Positions 9,263 to 23,868 of a DNA stretch of 64,000 nt are shown here, piece by piece. The DNA comes from Gaiella sp. (lineage in GTDB: Bacteria > Actinomycetota > Thermoleophilia > Gaiellales > Gaiellaceae): NCBI GenBank assembly GCA_027493885.1, contig JAOSJZ010000001.1:1178001-1242000 (forward strand), in the 5' to 3' direction. A model generated the notes under the pieces. It saw only the letters and a list, made by a program, of their open reading frames with translations. It ran no database searches and was not told the origin of the DNA. Both the position numbers and the translations under genes were made by a program. Position 1 is the stretch's first letter; every line of letters begins with the position of its first letter.

Positions 9263-9912
9263 ACGACGACCTGGTACGAGCGCCAGAGGTACGTGACCGG
9301 AACGGTCACCACGTGAACGAGCCGCGTGAACGGGAAGAGCGCGATCAGGGCGAAACCGAGCACGGAGTGGATCTTCACGACCGCGGGCAGCACGGTCATC
9401 GTCCCCGGGTCGGGCTGGAGCTTCACGAGCGAGTGGAGCCACGGCACCGCGGTGTGCATGTACCACTCCGAGCCCCAGCGGTACGCGAGCGCGATCCAGA
9501 TCCCGAGCACGACCTGCACCGCGAGCACGGCGAGAAGCAGCCAGTCCGCCGGCGTGGTCACCGCCATGATGCGCGGGAACGCGAAGCGACGGACGACGAG
9601 CACGACGAGGCCGCCGAGCGCGAGCACCGAGAGCGAGAGCCCGATCACCTCGAGCGTGTAGAGGCGGTTGGGGTCGGTCACGAGCGCCGACCACGGGTCC
9701 CAGAGCACGAGCGCGAGAACGTGCGCAGCGAGGATCGCGAGGATCCCGTAGTGCCAGAACACGGAGCCCCAGAAGAGCGTCTTCGACTCGAGGAACTGGG
9801 ACGACTGGCTCGAGTACGAGAAGCGGTCGGAGCGGTAGCGCGCGATGCCGCCGAAGACCGCGACCGCGACGGTCAGGTACGGGATGACGACGAAGAGCAG
9901 CGTGTTCCACAT
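9238..9912 (-). CDS. narI: Respiratory nitrate reductase gamma subunit
   Basis: MWNTLLFVVIPYLTVAVAVFGGIARYRSDRFSYSSQSSQFLE; multi-TM NarI; last in narGHJI order. Confidence 0.93.
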   Translation of the reverse strand: MWNTLLFVVIPYLTVAVAVFGGIARYRSDRFSYSSQSSQFLESKTLFWGSVFWHYGILAILAAHVLALVLWDPWSALVTDPNRLYTLEVIGLSLSVLALGGLVVLVVRRFAFPRIMAVTTPADWLLLAVLAVQVVLGIWIALAYRWGSEWYMHTAVPWLHSLVKLQPDPGTMTVLPAVVKIHSVLGFALIALFPFTRLVHVVTVPVTYLWRSYQVVVWNRRPSP

Positions 9913-9925
9913 GGCGTGCCTCCTT

Positions 9926-10596
9926 CTATCCGCAGGTCGCCCTGTCGATGCCGAGGCTGTCCCGGTCGCGCATCCACTCACGCTCGCTCTCGAGCTCGAG
10001 TGGATCGACGACGGCATGCGGCCTCGCCGCCCGCAGCGCCAGCTCGAGCGCGCCCAGGACCGTGCGATACGCGGTCTGGGGCTCGAGGGGACCCTCCGCG
10101 CGCGGCCCGCCCGGCAGCGCGGAGATCCGCGCGAGCGCCGGGAGGATCGCGTCGTCGAGGAGCTCGCCGGCGAGCTCCTCGTCGTCGCAGACGGCGAGGA
10201 ACGAGAGGAGGACGACGAGGTGGTCGGCGAGCTCGCCGCCGTCGGGCTCGAAGCCCGCGGCGCGGAAGCGGCGCCGCAGCTCGACGATGAACGCGCCGCG
10301 CTTGTGGCTCTCCTCGAACAGGTAGTGGCCGACGTACGGGTAGCACGTGGGCTGCGAGCGGGCGAGCGTGTCGAGGTCGAAGGTGCGCGTGTAGGCCTCC
10401 TGGAGCTCGCCGAGCCCGGTCGTCGCGACGAGCGCGCCGAAGGCGTCGAGCAGCGCCTCCGCCTCGGAGCTCCACTCGCCGGCGGCCTTCGCGGCCGTCC
10501 GCACGTCCCCGCCGGGAGGCACGACTGGGTACGTGAGGACGGCCGCGAACGCCCCGGCGAGCCCGGCGACCTCGGTCGGCCTCGCCACGAGCTCGC

Positions 10597-10600
<4 letters not shown>
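9926..10600 (-). CDS. narJ: Nitrate reductase assembly chaperone
   Basis: YPYVGHYLFEESHKRGAFIVELRRRF; GTG start overlaps narH stop. Confidence 0.9.
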
Positions 10601-12123
<1,523 letters not shown>

Positions 12124-12146
12124 ACTGCTCCTCTCCGCCGCGCCGC

Positions 12147-15797
<3,651 letters not shown>

Positions 15798-15801
15798 GGT
15801 T

Positions 15802-16645
15802 TCATCCCTCCCTGGCACTCGAGACGAGCGGCCTGCGTACGCCCGTGAGGCGCCGCCGCCAGAAGACGAGCGCCGCGAGCACGATCAGCACGGCGAGGCC
15901 GACGGAGAGCCCGATCAGCTTTCCCGCGGCGCCCGCGGTTCGCTCCTGCGTCGGCGCGGCGGCGAGGAACGCGACGAGGTCGGCGCGCTCTCCTACGGTC
16001 AGCGGCTTGCCGGCGAAGATCGGCGCCATCGTCGGGAAGGTCATCGCCTCGAGAGAGGAGCCGAGCCCCTGCGCGCCGCCGTACTTCTCGTACGAGCCGG
16101 TGAGGTCGGGCCCGAGCGCGCCGCCGCCGAGGGCGCCGACGCCGGCCACCGAATGGCAGGAGAGACATGCGGGCCCCCGGCCGAGAGCCGCTCCGCGCCC
16201 GTGAACAGATGCTTGCCGCGCTCGGCGTCTCCCCGGGGGCGGGAGCCGGAGCGGGCGTCGGCGCTGGAGAGGGGGTCGGCTTCGGCGCGGGGGCCGCCTG
16301 GTAGCCCAGGAAGGCGAGGAGCGGGCCGATCTGGGCATCTGTGACGCCGACGTCGGGCATCGGCGTGCCGTACTCGTCGACGAGCTTCTTCGCGATCGGG
16401 TCGCCCGAGGCGATCACGTCCTGCGGCGCGAGGATGAACCTCTCCGCCCAGTCGCGGTCGACGCGGTCAGGGAGGCCGGCGAGATCGGGGCCGACGAGCT
16501 TGCCTCCGCCGATCGAGTGGCAGCCTGCGCAGAGGCTGTCGAACACCGCCTTCCCCTCGTCGGCGGCCGCGGTGGCGGATCCTGCCGGGATCGAGGCGCC
16601 GAGCAGCACGAGCCACGCGACGAGGAGAAGGCGAGCTCTTCCCAC
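15802..16645 (-). CDS. Diheme c-type cytochrome with C-terminal TM anchor (two frameshifts)
   Basis: First heme CAGCH in frame of ORF 15794-16645, second CLSCH in frame of ORF 15802-16338; one missing base near 16231-16239 and one at C5 16174-16178 give continuous ..[33 protein letters not shown].. Confidence 0.8.
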
Positions 16646-16680
16646 CAGCGCGACGCTATCCAGGCCCCGGCACGGGAACG

Positions 16681-16696
16681 TGATTAGATTTGATCA
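16681..16696. promoter_or_regulatory. TGATY-N6-GATCA box 1, upstream of cytochrome c-narGHJI
   Basis: TGATTAGATTTGATCA, 36 bp upstream of the 16645 start. Confidence 0.6.
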
Positions 16697-17932
16697 GGCT
16701 CGGGCCTGCCGGCCCGCGATGCCGCCGACGAGCTCGGCCGGCGCCGTCCGCACGAGCCAGACGGCGAGCACGAGGCACATCACCACGAAGACGAGCAGGC
16801 CGACGAACCCGTACGTGTAGGTGCCCTCCACGTCCTTGACGAGGCCGACGAAGATCGGCGGGAAGAACCCGCCGAGCCCGCCCGCGGCGCCGACGATGCC
16901 GCCGGCCGACCCCGCGTCGGCCGGGAACTCCGTCGGCACGAGCTTGAAGACGGCACCGTTGCCGATACCGAGGAAGGTGCCGAGCGTGAGGCACGCGATC
17001 GTGACCGGGACGATCCGCGGGCTGGTCGCGATCGACGCCAGCACGGACGCGTCGACCGCGATCCCGGCGAACATCAGGATCAGCACCGGATAGGCCCCGA
17101 AGTGGTCGGAGAGCCAGCCGCCGACGGGGCGCGCGACCGTCGCCGCGATGATGAACCCGGCCGCGCGCGCCGAGGCGTCTCCCTTCGAGAAGTCGAACCA
17201 GTCCTGCAGCAGGGTCGGAAGCAGGAACGCCATCGCGACGAAGCCGCCGAAGGTGATGAAGTAGAAGAACGCGAGCCGGTAGAGGCGCCACCCGGAGCGG
17301 AGCACCTCGCTGTAGCGCGTCGGGGGCGCCGTCCGCGGCGCGTCCCGCGCGAGCGTGGCGAACCCGGCCGCGCCGGCGAGCAGCGCGGCGGCCGTCACCC
17401 AGCCGAGCGTGGGCCTCCCCCACGCCGACGCGATCGCCGGCCCGCCGAAGAACACGATCGCGGTGCCCGCGTTCCCGACGCCGAAGACCCCGAGCGCGAG
17501 ACCCTGCCGCTCCCGCGGGAACCATCCGGACGAGAACGAGACGCCCACCGCGAACGAGGCGCCCGAGACGCCGAGCAGGAGGCCGACCGCCAGGAGCGTC
17601 CAGTACGAGTCAGCGTAGCCGAAGAGGACGCTCGGCACCGCCGCGAACGCGAGCAGCACCGTGAACACGAGGCGGCCCCCGTAGCGGTCGGCGAGCACGC
17701 CGACGGGGATCCGCGCGAGCGATCCGAGCACGACGGGTATCGCCGTGAGGAACAGCGCCTCCGTGTAGCTCAGGTCGAGGTCGTTCTTGAACGTCTTCGC
17801 GAACGGCGCGATCAGGCTCCACGAGGCGAAGCAGAGCGCGAAGGCGGCGGTCGCGAGCGCGAGGTTCCAGCCGGGGAGCGCGGGGAAGCGCGTGCCCCCC
17901 TCGGGGCGGGTCGACGCGCGCGCCTCGCTCAT
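16694..17932 (-). CDS. narK: Nitrate/nitrite MFS transporter
   Basis: WNLALATAAFALCFASWSLIAPFAKTFKNDL, RIPVGVLADRYGGR, GNGAVFKLVPTEFP; start MSEAR (alternative 17941). Confidence 0.92.
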   Translation of the reverse strand: MSEARASTRPEGGTRFPALPGWNLALATAAFALCFASWSLIAPFAKTFKNDLDLSYTEALFLTAIPVVLGSLARIPVGVLADRYGGRLVFTVLLAFAAVPSVLFGYADSYWTLLAVGLLLGVSGASFAVGVSFSSGWFPRERQGLALGVFGVGNAGTAIVFFGGPAIASAWGRPTLGWVTAAALLAGAAGFATLARDAPRTAPPTRYSEVLRSGWRLYRLAFFYFITFGGFVAMAFLLPTLLQDWFDFSKGDASARAAGFIIAATVARPVGGWLSDHFGAYPVLILMFAGIAVDASVLASIATSPRIVPVTIACLTLGTFLGIGNGAVFKLVPTEFPADAGSAGGIVGAAGGLGGFFPPIFVGLVKDVEGTYTYGFVGLLVFVVMCLVLAVWLVRTAPAELVGGIAGRQARA

Positions 17933-17967
17933 GCGGCACATGGTTCCGTGCGCCCGCACGAGCGTGG

Positions 17968-17983
17968 TGATCGAATGTGATCA
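17968..17983. promoter_or_regulatory. TGATY-N6-GATCA box 2, narK/CBS divergent promoter
   Basis: TGATCGAATGTGATCA, roughly central between starts 17932 and 18021. Confidence 0.65.
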
Positions 17984-18020
17984 CGCGCCGCGGCGTCGTC
18001 GGCGCAAGCCTCCCAGAACG

Positions 18021-18440
18021 ATGGCCACGATGGTCCACCTCACCCGCACCGAGGTCGCGGAGCTCCCGGTCTCCGAGATCACGATCACGGGGAAGACCGT
18101 GCAGGCGGGCGTGACCGTCGACGACGCGCGGCGCGCGTTCGCCTCGAGCGCGGTCCAGGTGGTGCCCGTCCTCGAGGGCGCCCGCTACCTCGGCGCGGTC
18201 GACCGCGGCACGATCGAGGCCGCCGACGGAGGCGCCGCGCTCTCCTCGGTCGCGCAGGCGCTCGTTCCCCAGGTGCTGGAGGGGGAGCGCGCGGGGGACG
18301 CGCTCGCGGCCCTCGACGCGCACGGCGCCACGCGGCTCGTGGTCGTCGGCGAGGACGGCCGCTACGTCGGCATCGTCTGCCTGCGCGGTGACCGCGAGCG
18401 ACTGTGCATCGACGCAGCGCGGCTCCGCGTCCTCGCCTGA
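18021..18440 (+). CDS. CBS-domain pair protein
   Basis: VVPVLEGARYLGAVDRGTIEAA ... GATRLVVVGEDGRYVGIVCL. Confidence 0.8.
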   Translation: MATMVHLTRTEVAELPVSEITITGKTVQAGVTVDDARRAFASSAVQVVPVLEGARYLGAVDRGTIEAADGGAALSSVAQALVPQVLEGERAGDALAALDAHGATRLVVVGEDGRYVGIVCLRGDRERLCIDAARLRVLA

Positions 18441-18456
18441 GACGCGGGTACCGGCG

Positions 18457-19023
18457 TCAGAGGAGCTGCCGGCGGCGTCCCTCGGCGATCGCCGCGAGCT
18501 GCGAATGGCAGCGGAGCCCGACGAGGATGCCGCGGATGTGGTTGCGCACGGTGACCTCGGCGAGGCCGAGCTCCTGGGCGATCACCTTCGCCGGCTTCCC
18601 CTCCCCGAGCAGGCGCAGCACCTCGAGCTGGCGCGCCGTCAGGGGTGTTCCCTCCGTCCCGGGGTCCTGCGCGACCTCCTCGCCGTTCCGGAGCAGGTGG
18701 ATCACGATGGGCCCGTCGGGGTCGCAGTCGAGCAGCGAGATCGTCGACATGCCGATCCGCTTCCGTCCGGACGCGGTGCGGATGAGGACGTGCCGGCACG
18801 GCACCGGCCAGCCCTCGCGGGCGAGCCGCGCGCCCGAGCAGCCGGCATGGCAAACGAGGTCGCCGCGGTCCGTGACCGCCCCGAGCAACGCCCAGCAGGG
18901 CCGGCCGACCGCATCCTCGGCCTTCGTCCCCGTGAGGCGCTCGAGCGCCTCGTTCCACGTGCGGACAAGCATGTCCGGCCCGAAGGAGAAGACCGCGTCG
19001 CCCGATCGCGGAGTGGCGAGCAT
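18457..19023 (-). CDS. PAS-domain LuxR-type transcriptional regulator with four clustered Cys
   Basis: PAS-like MLVRTWNEALERLTGTKAEDAVGRPCW; C-x14-C-x3-C-x13-C; HTH LTARQLEVLRLLGEGKPAKVIAQELGLAEVTVRNHIRGIL. Confidence 0.88.
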   Translation of the reverse strand: MLATPRSGDAVFSFGPDMLVRTWNEALERLTGTKAEDAVGRPCWALLGAVTDRGDLVCHAGCSGARLAREGWPVPCRHVLIRTASGRKRIGMSTISLLDCDPDGPIVIHLLRNGEEVAQDPGTEGTPLTARQLEVLRLLGEGKPAKVIAQELGLAEVTVRNHIRGILVGLRCHSQLAAIAEGRRRQLL

Positions 19024-19038
19024 GATCCACTTTGATCA
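19023..19038. promoter_or_regulatory. TGATY-N6-GATCA box 3, at start codon of PAS-LuxR gene
   Basis: TGATCCACTTTGATCA. Confidence 0.6.
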
Positions 19039-19124
19039 CGGCGGCCCAATCGCGTCGTCCGTGATTTCCCGCATCGCGGTTGCGGGTTTCTACGGATGTG
19101 GCTCGGTCGGGCTGCGCGGCTGCT

Positions 19125-19370
19125 ACCGTCGGGTCGCCCGGTCGCGCTAGGTGGGGAGTCAGCGGTTCCCTGAACCCGAAATCCGCTCCAGCGGGACCGA
19201 ACGCCGTCCGAGGGCGGCGGTCACGGGCATGGGTCATCGACACGTGGCGTTGACGGTCGGGTCCCGCGCACTGGGAGCGTTCGAACCGCGTCAGGTCCGG
19301 AAGGAAGCAGCGCTAAGGACTCCCTCCCAGGTGCCGCGGCACCGCCCGGCCCGAGCAGGCGGCGGCGACA
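19125..19370 (+). ncRNA. ffs: SRP RNA, large bacterial type (ends approximate)
   Basis: S-domain GTCAGGTCCGGAAGGAAGCAGC at about 19292-19313; Alu-like GCTAGGTGGGGAGTCAGCGGTTCCCTGAACCCGAAATCCGCT; upstream of dnaX. Confidence 0.88.
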
Positions 19371-19478
19371 CCACCCGGGATCGCCTGCACGACGACGGAG
19401 CGCGCGACCGGGCGCTACGCTCGATCGGCGTGGGACTCCTGTACGGAGGCCCACGCCGATCGTTCCGCTGACAGCCGC

Positions 19479-19967
19479 CTAGCTGCAGATGCTGTCCGCG
19501 GCGTGCTCGTTGTTCTTGATGTCGATGTGACTCGCGAGCAGGAGGATGTCCGACTCGCTCGTGCTGAGGAGCGCGCTATTCACGAGGCCCACGTATTCGG
19601 CCACGGTGTACTGCTCGCCGTCCGCGCCAAACGCACCCGAGAACTGCGTCCAATATACGCCCGGGCCCTGCACGGTGTAGTTGAGCCACCCGGCGACCGC
19701 AGCCCGCAGCAGAATCTTCTGCTTCGCGAGGAGCGTGGAACCACCGCCGTAGCTGAGCGCCTCAAGCAGCGAATCACCGGCGACCGACGCCGGAGCCGAT
19801 GCGAACACGGAGGCGACGGTTGCCTCCTCGTTGTAGAGCTCGAGCTTTACTGCCCGATTCTTCCAGAAGCCCGGCGTGCAGCCGTTCGCCATCGCGGGTG
19901 TGGCCGCGAACGCAGCCACGACCGCGAGAATGAGCGTCAGGCCCAGCAGGGCAATAGACCGCCTCAT
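19479..19967 (-). CDS. Secreted protein with CTPGFWKN motif
   Basis: Signal peptide MRRSIALLGLTLILAVVAAFAATPAMA followed by NGCTPGFWKNRAVKLELYNEE. Confidence 0.85.
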   Translation of the reverse strand: MRRSIALLGLTLILAVVAAFAATPAMANGCTPGFWKNRAVKLELYNEEATVASVFASAPASVAGDSLLEALSYGGGSTLLAKQKILLRAAVAGWLNYTVQGPGVYWTQFSGAFGADGEQYTVAEYVGLVNSALLSTSESDILLLASHIDIKNNEHAADSICS

Positions 19968-20128
19968 ATGATCCTCCCCCCTTCTCGTTGCACTCCACCC
20001 CGGCCTAGGGTACCCGGCGGGCACCCAGACCAGTCCCCACTGACCCATCGTATACCGCATCGCAGGGAGTGCAAGCGACGATGTGCAGACAGCGTCGTCG
20101 TGACCTCATCGAGCGTTTATCGTCGTGG

Positions 20129-21748
20129 GTGGTGACCGCCCTCTACCGCACCTACCGCTCGCTCGATTTCTCGCAGGTCGTCGGCCAGGAGGCGGTCGTG
20201 CGCACGCTGCGGAACGCGATCGAGCACGACCAGGTGCGCCAGGCCTACCTCTTCGCCGGCCCGCGCGGGACCGGGAAGACGTCGATGGCCCGCATCCTCG
20301 CCAAGGCGTTGAACGCAGAGGGCGGGCCGAACGCCGACTTCGACCCGACGACGCCGATCGCCCGCGCGATCGCAGCCGGCACCGCGCTCGACGTCGTCGA
20401 GATGGACGCCGCCTCCCAGCGCGGGATCGACGAGATCCGCGAGATCCGCGAGCGCGCGATGCTGCAGCCGGCACAGGGGAGCTACAAGGTCTACATCGTC
20501 GACGAGGCGCACCAGCTGACCAAGGAGGCCTGGAACGCGCTCCTCAAGCTGATCGAAGAGCCGCCTCCGCATCTCGTCTTCGTCTTCTGCACGACGGAGC
20601 TCTCGAAGGTGATCCAGACCGTGCGGTCGCGCTGCCAGACCTTCGTGTTCCAGCGTCCGCGCCTGCAGGAGATCGTCACCGTGCTGCGCCGGGTCTGCGA
20701 GGGAGAGGGGATCGACGCCCCCGACTCGGCCCTGTCGCTCGTCGCGCGCGGCGCGAGCGGGTCGTTTCGGGACGCGATCTCGACGCTCGACCAGCTGTCG
20801 GCCGCCACCGGGAAGAAGATCTCGGTGCAGGACGTTCTCCAGCTCGGCAACGCGGTAGAGGAGGACACGCTCTTCCGCCTCTGCGACACGATCGTCGACC
20901 GGGACGTCGCGGGCGCGCTCGTGCTCGTCGAGGAGATCGCAGAGCGGGGCCAGGACCTGGCGCAGCTGACGCGCGAGCTGCTCGAGCACCTTCGCCACCT
21001 GCTTCTCGTCCAGCACCTCGGTCACGTCCCCGAGTCGCTCCCTCTCACCGAGGAGTCGAGCGAGCGCCTGCGCGAGCAGGCGAACCAGCTGCCGGAGCCG
21101 TCGGTCGTGAGGCTGATCGACCTCCTCGCCGTCGTGATCGAGGACGAGCGCCAGGGCGGCGACCCCCGCCTGCCGCTCGAGCTCGCGCTCGTCAAGGTGA
21201 CGCGCCCGCAGGCCGATCTCGCGCGCGAGTCGCTTGTCCATCGGGTCGAAGTGCTGGAATCCAGGGTGCATGCCGGTGCTCCCGCCGCGGAGTCGTGGGG
21301 CCCCTCCCCCGTTCCCGCGCCCGCGGCGGGCCCGGCACCTCACGAGGCGGCTCCCCCGCCGGCGGGGCCGCCGGCGCAGGAGCTGACCTTCGACCAGGTC
21401 CACGACGCCTGGGCGAGGAGCGTGCTCCCGGCGGTCAAGGAGCGCTCGATCCCCGTCGCCTCGCTGCTCGTCGAGGCGACCCCGTCCTCGCTCGAGGACG
21501 ACACGCTGACCCTCTCGTTCAAGTCGAGCGCCGACTTCCACCGCGCCCTCGTCGACGACCCGAAGAACCTCACGGTGGTGCGCGACGCGCTCTACGAGGT
21601 GACGGGCCGGCGGCTCGCGGTCGTCACGACCGTCGGCGAGGTCGATAGCGGCGCGGACCACCACCGGGAAGGGCCCGCGGGCGAGCAGGAGCTGATCGCG
21701 CTCCTGAAGACCGATCTCGATGCAACCGAAGTGGAGGAATCCCCGTGA
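20129..21748 (+). CDS. dnaX: DNA polymerase III subunits gamma/tau
   Basis: VVGQEAVVRTLRNAIEHDQVRQAYLFAGPRGTGKTSMARILAKALN; VYIVDEAHQLTKEAWNALLKLIEEPPPHLVFVFCTTE. Confidence 0.97.
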   Translation: MVTALYRTYRSLDFSQVVGQEAVVRTLRNAIEHDQVRQAYLFAGPRGTGKTSMARILAKALNAEGGPNADFDPTTPIARAIAAGTALDVVEMDAASQRGIDEIREIRERAMLQPAQGSYKVYIVDEAHQLTKEAWNALLKLIEEPPPHLVFVFCTTELSKVIQTVRSRCQTFVFQRPRLQEIVTVLRRVCEGEGIDAPDSALSLVARGASGSFRDAISTLDQLSAATGKKISVQDVLQLGNAVEEDTLFRLCDTIVDRDVAGALVLVEEIAERGQDLAQLTRELLEHLRHLLLVQHLGHVPESLPLTEESSERLREQANQLPEPSVVRLIDLLAVVIEDERQGGDPRLPLELALVKVTRPQADLARESLVHRVEVLESRVHAGAPAAESWGPSPVPAPAAGPAPHEAAPPPAGPPAQELTFDQVHDAWARSVLPAVKERSIPVASLLVEATPSSLEDDTLTLSFKSSADFHRALVDDPKNLTVVRDALYEVTGRRLAVVTTVGEVDSGADHHREGPAGEQELIALLKTDLDATEVEESP

Positions 21749-22065
21749 AGCTCGACATGAACGCGTTGATGAAGCAGGCCCAGCAGATGCAGGAGCAGAT
21801 GGCGCGTGCCCAGGAGGAGGCGAAGAACGAGCTCGCCGAGTCCTCGGCCGGCGGGGGCATGGTCACCGTCAAGGCAAACGGTGCCGGGCAGCTCGTCGAG
21901 ATCAGGATCGACCCGCGCGCGATCGACCCGGACGACCCGGAGCTCCTCGCCGACATGGTGCTCGCGGCCGCGAACGAGGCGCTCCGCGCCGCCGCACAGG
22001 CCGTGGAGGCGAAGCTTCGCGGCCAGCTGCCCGATTTGGGCGCACTCGGCCTGCCCGGGATGTAG
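21745..22065 (+). CDS. YbaB/EbfC nucleoid-associated protein
   Basis: MKLDMNALMKQAQQMQEQMARAQEE...VTVKANGAGQLVEIRIDP. Confidence 0.95.
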   Translation: MKLDMNALMKQAQQMQEQMARAQEEAKNELAESSAGGGMVTVKANGAGQLVEIRIDPRAIDPDDPELLADMVLAAANEALRAAAQAVEAKLRGQLPDLGALGLPGM

Positions 22066-22068
22066 CAC

Positions 22069-22106
22069 CCGCGACCGGCGCTGCTACGCGCCGGCAGTCG
22101 CGGAGC
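22069..22106. terminator. Hairpin between convergent ybaB and DUF2254 genes
   Basis: CCGCGACCGGCGC tgcta GCGCCGGcaGTCGCGG. Confidence 0.6.
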
Positions 22107-23316
22107 GGTACGCCGCCTCGAGCCGCGCCCCCTCGTCTCCGCGTCCGGCCTCGCGGGCGGCTCGCACGACCGCGTCGACGGCCCGCCCCACCGCGGCGGA
22201 CGTCCGCGGGGCACCGGCCGCATGGTGTGCGATCTCCACGAGGGCCGACGCGTCACGGTCGAGGGGCAGTGGCGCGAGCACGACCTGCACGCCGTCCCGC
22301 TCGACGAGGCGCCGCCGCCGCGGGAGCGAGGCGTCCTCGACGAGCGCCGTTCGCACGTACGCGACGCACGTCACGGCGGTCGTCGGGTCGTTGATGCCCG
22401 GGGAGAGCGCACGGATCGCGATGTCGGCGAGCTGACGGACGCCGAAGCCCGGGTCGTCCCGCAGGTCGCGCTCGTTGGCGACGTGCAGGCCCGCGAGCAC
22501 GGCGTCGGCGACCGCAACGCCGTCGAGGCCGCTCTCGATGTCCCACCACGCCTCGGCGACGGGCTCGTCCGGGACGACGAGGTCGCCCGGCTGCGCGAGC
22601 AGCGCGACGCGCGCTCGCGCCGCCGCCAGGCGCCGCGTCATCGCCGCGACATCGATCCCGCGAAGGTACCCGGCGCGCGACACGTGCACCGGCAGGGACG
22701 GGCCTCCGGCGAGCCACGCCCGCACCAGGCGCTCGGCCGCCACCTGGTCGGAGCCGTGGTCGCCCTCGCTCGCTCGCGCAAGCTCCGCGTGCGTGTCCGC
22801 TCCGATCCGCCCGGCGAGGTTCGACACCTGGATCAGCTTCGCCACGTGGTCGATGAACGCCAGGAGCACCACGAGCGACGTCAGCGCGAGGAGAATCGCG
22901 AGCGAGACGGCGAGCGACGGCACGAACGCGTCCGGCTCGCTACGTACCGACCGCAGGACGAGGAGCGCATAGGCAAAGACGCCAACGAACGCACCGGCGG
23001 TGAGCTGGGTGATGCGATCGGCGAGGAACCCTCGGAGAAGGCGCGGGCTGTACTGGGACGAGGCGAGCTGCAGCACGACGACCGTGAGCGAGAACGTGAG
23101 GCCTGCCACGGTCACGAACGACCCGGCGATCGCGGCCAGCACGTCCCGCGCGGCCGCCGGGCCACCCCCGAGGCCGAAGCCGACGTCCGTCGCGCCCAAC
23201 ACGTGGTCGACCTGGATCGCGACGAACGCAAGCGCGACGAGCGCGGCGACGATCAGCCCCGGGAAGAGCCAGAGGCCGCTTCGTAGATCGCTCCACCGCT
23301 TTCGCGGCCGCTCCAC
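22084..23316 (-). CDS. DUF2254 predicted membrane protein
   Basis: GTG start [77 protein letters not shown]. Confidence 0.88.
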   Translation of the reverse strand: MERPRKRWSDLRSGLWLFPGLIVAALVALAFVAIQVDHVLGATDVGFGLGGGPAAARDVLAAIAGSFVTVAGLTFSLTVVVLQLASSQYSPRLLRGFLADRITQLTAGAFVGVFAYALLVLRSVRSEPDAFVPSLAVSLAILLALTSLVVLLAFIDHVAKLIQVSNLAGRIGADTHAELARASEGDHGSDQVAAERLVRAWLAGGPSLPVHVSRAGYLRGIDVAAMTRRLAAARARVALLAQPGDLVVPDEPVAEAWWDIESGLDGVAVADAVLAGLHVANERDLRDDPGFGVRQLADIAIRALSPGINDPTTAVTCVAYVRTALVEDASLPRRRRLVERDGVQVVLAPLPLDRDASALVEIAHHAAGAPRTSAAVGRAVDAVVRAAREAGRGDEGARLEAAYRSATAGA

Positions 23317-23339
23317 TCGCAGGGTCCTAGCACCTCGAC

Positions 23340-23868
23340 GGGACGGGGCTTCCGCCGACGCTCGATCTGCTCGAGGTGGACGCGGCGCTCGGGCGCGTCG
23401 CAGCGCCGTAGGGAGCCGGGTCGCGCTCGCACACGGCAGCTCCGGGCTCGCGAGCCTCCAACTCGAGGTGCTTCGCCCGGTCAAGCCGATGCTCGCCCGG
23501 AGAGCGGACGACGTCTCCGAGGCGCTCCGGCGGACGAGCCCGGCGGCGATCGAGTGGAAGCTCGACGGCGCGCGCCTCCAGGTGCATCGCCTGGGGGACG
23601 AGGTCCGCGCGTTCACCCGGAGCCTCGCCGACGTGACGGACCGCGTCCCCGAGGTCGCTGACGCGATGCTCCGGCTGCCCATCGAGCGGATCGTTCTCGA
23701 CGGGGAGGTGATCGCCCTGCGGCCCGACGGAAGGCCGTATCCGTTCCAGGTGTCGATGAGCCGCTTCGGGTCGGGCGCCGGAGACATCGCCCTCTCCCCC
23801 TCTTCTTCGGCTGCCTGCACTCCACGCCGGCGCGTAGCGGGCCATGTCCGCCGTGGGCGGCTAACGTG
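23340..23868 (+). pseudogene. ATP-dependent DNA ligase remnant
   Basis: Short [22 protein letters not shown] then stop, then [18 protein letters not shown]...[25 protein letters not shown]...[11 protein letters not shown] with nucleotidyltransferase K-x-DG motif; OB-fold part missing; extra frameshift at C5 23796-23800. Confidence 0.75.

Noticed and set aside
16681-17983. Canonical FNR boxes at nar promoters
   Set aside because: Spacing does not match TTGAT-N4-ATCAA; the 16-bp TGATY-N6-GATCA pattern fits all three sites better.
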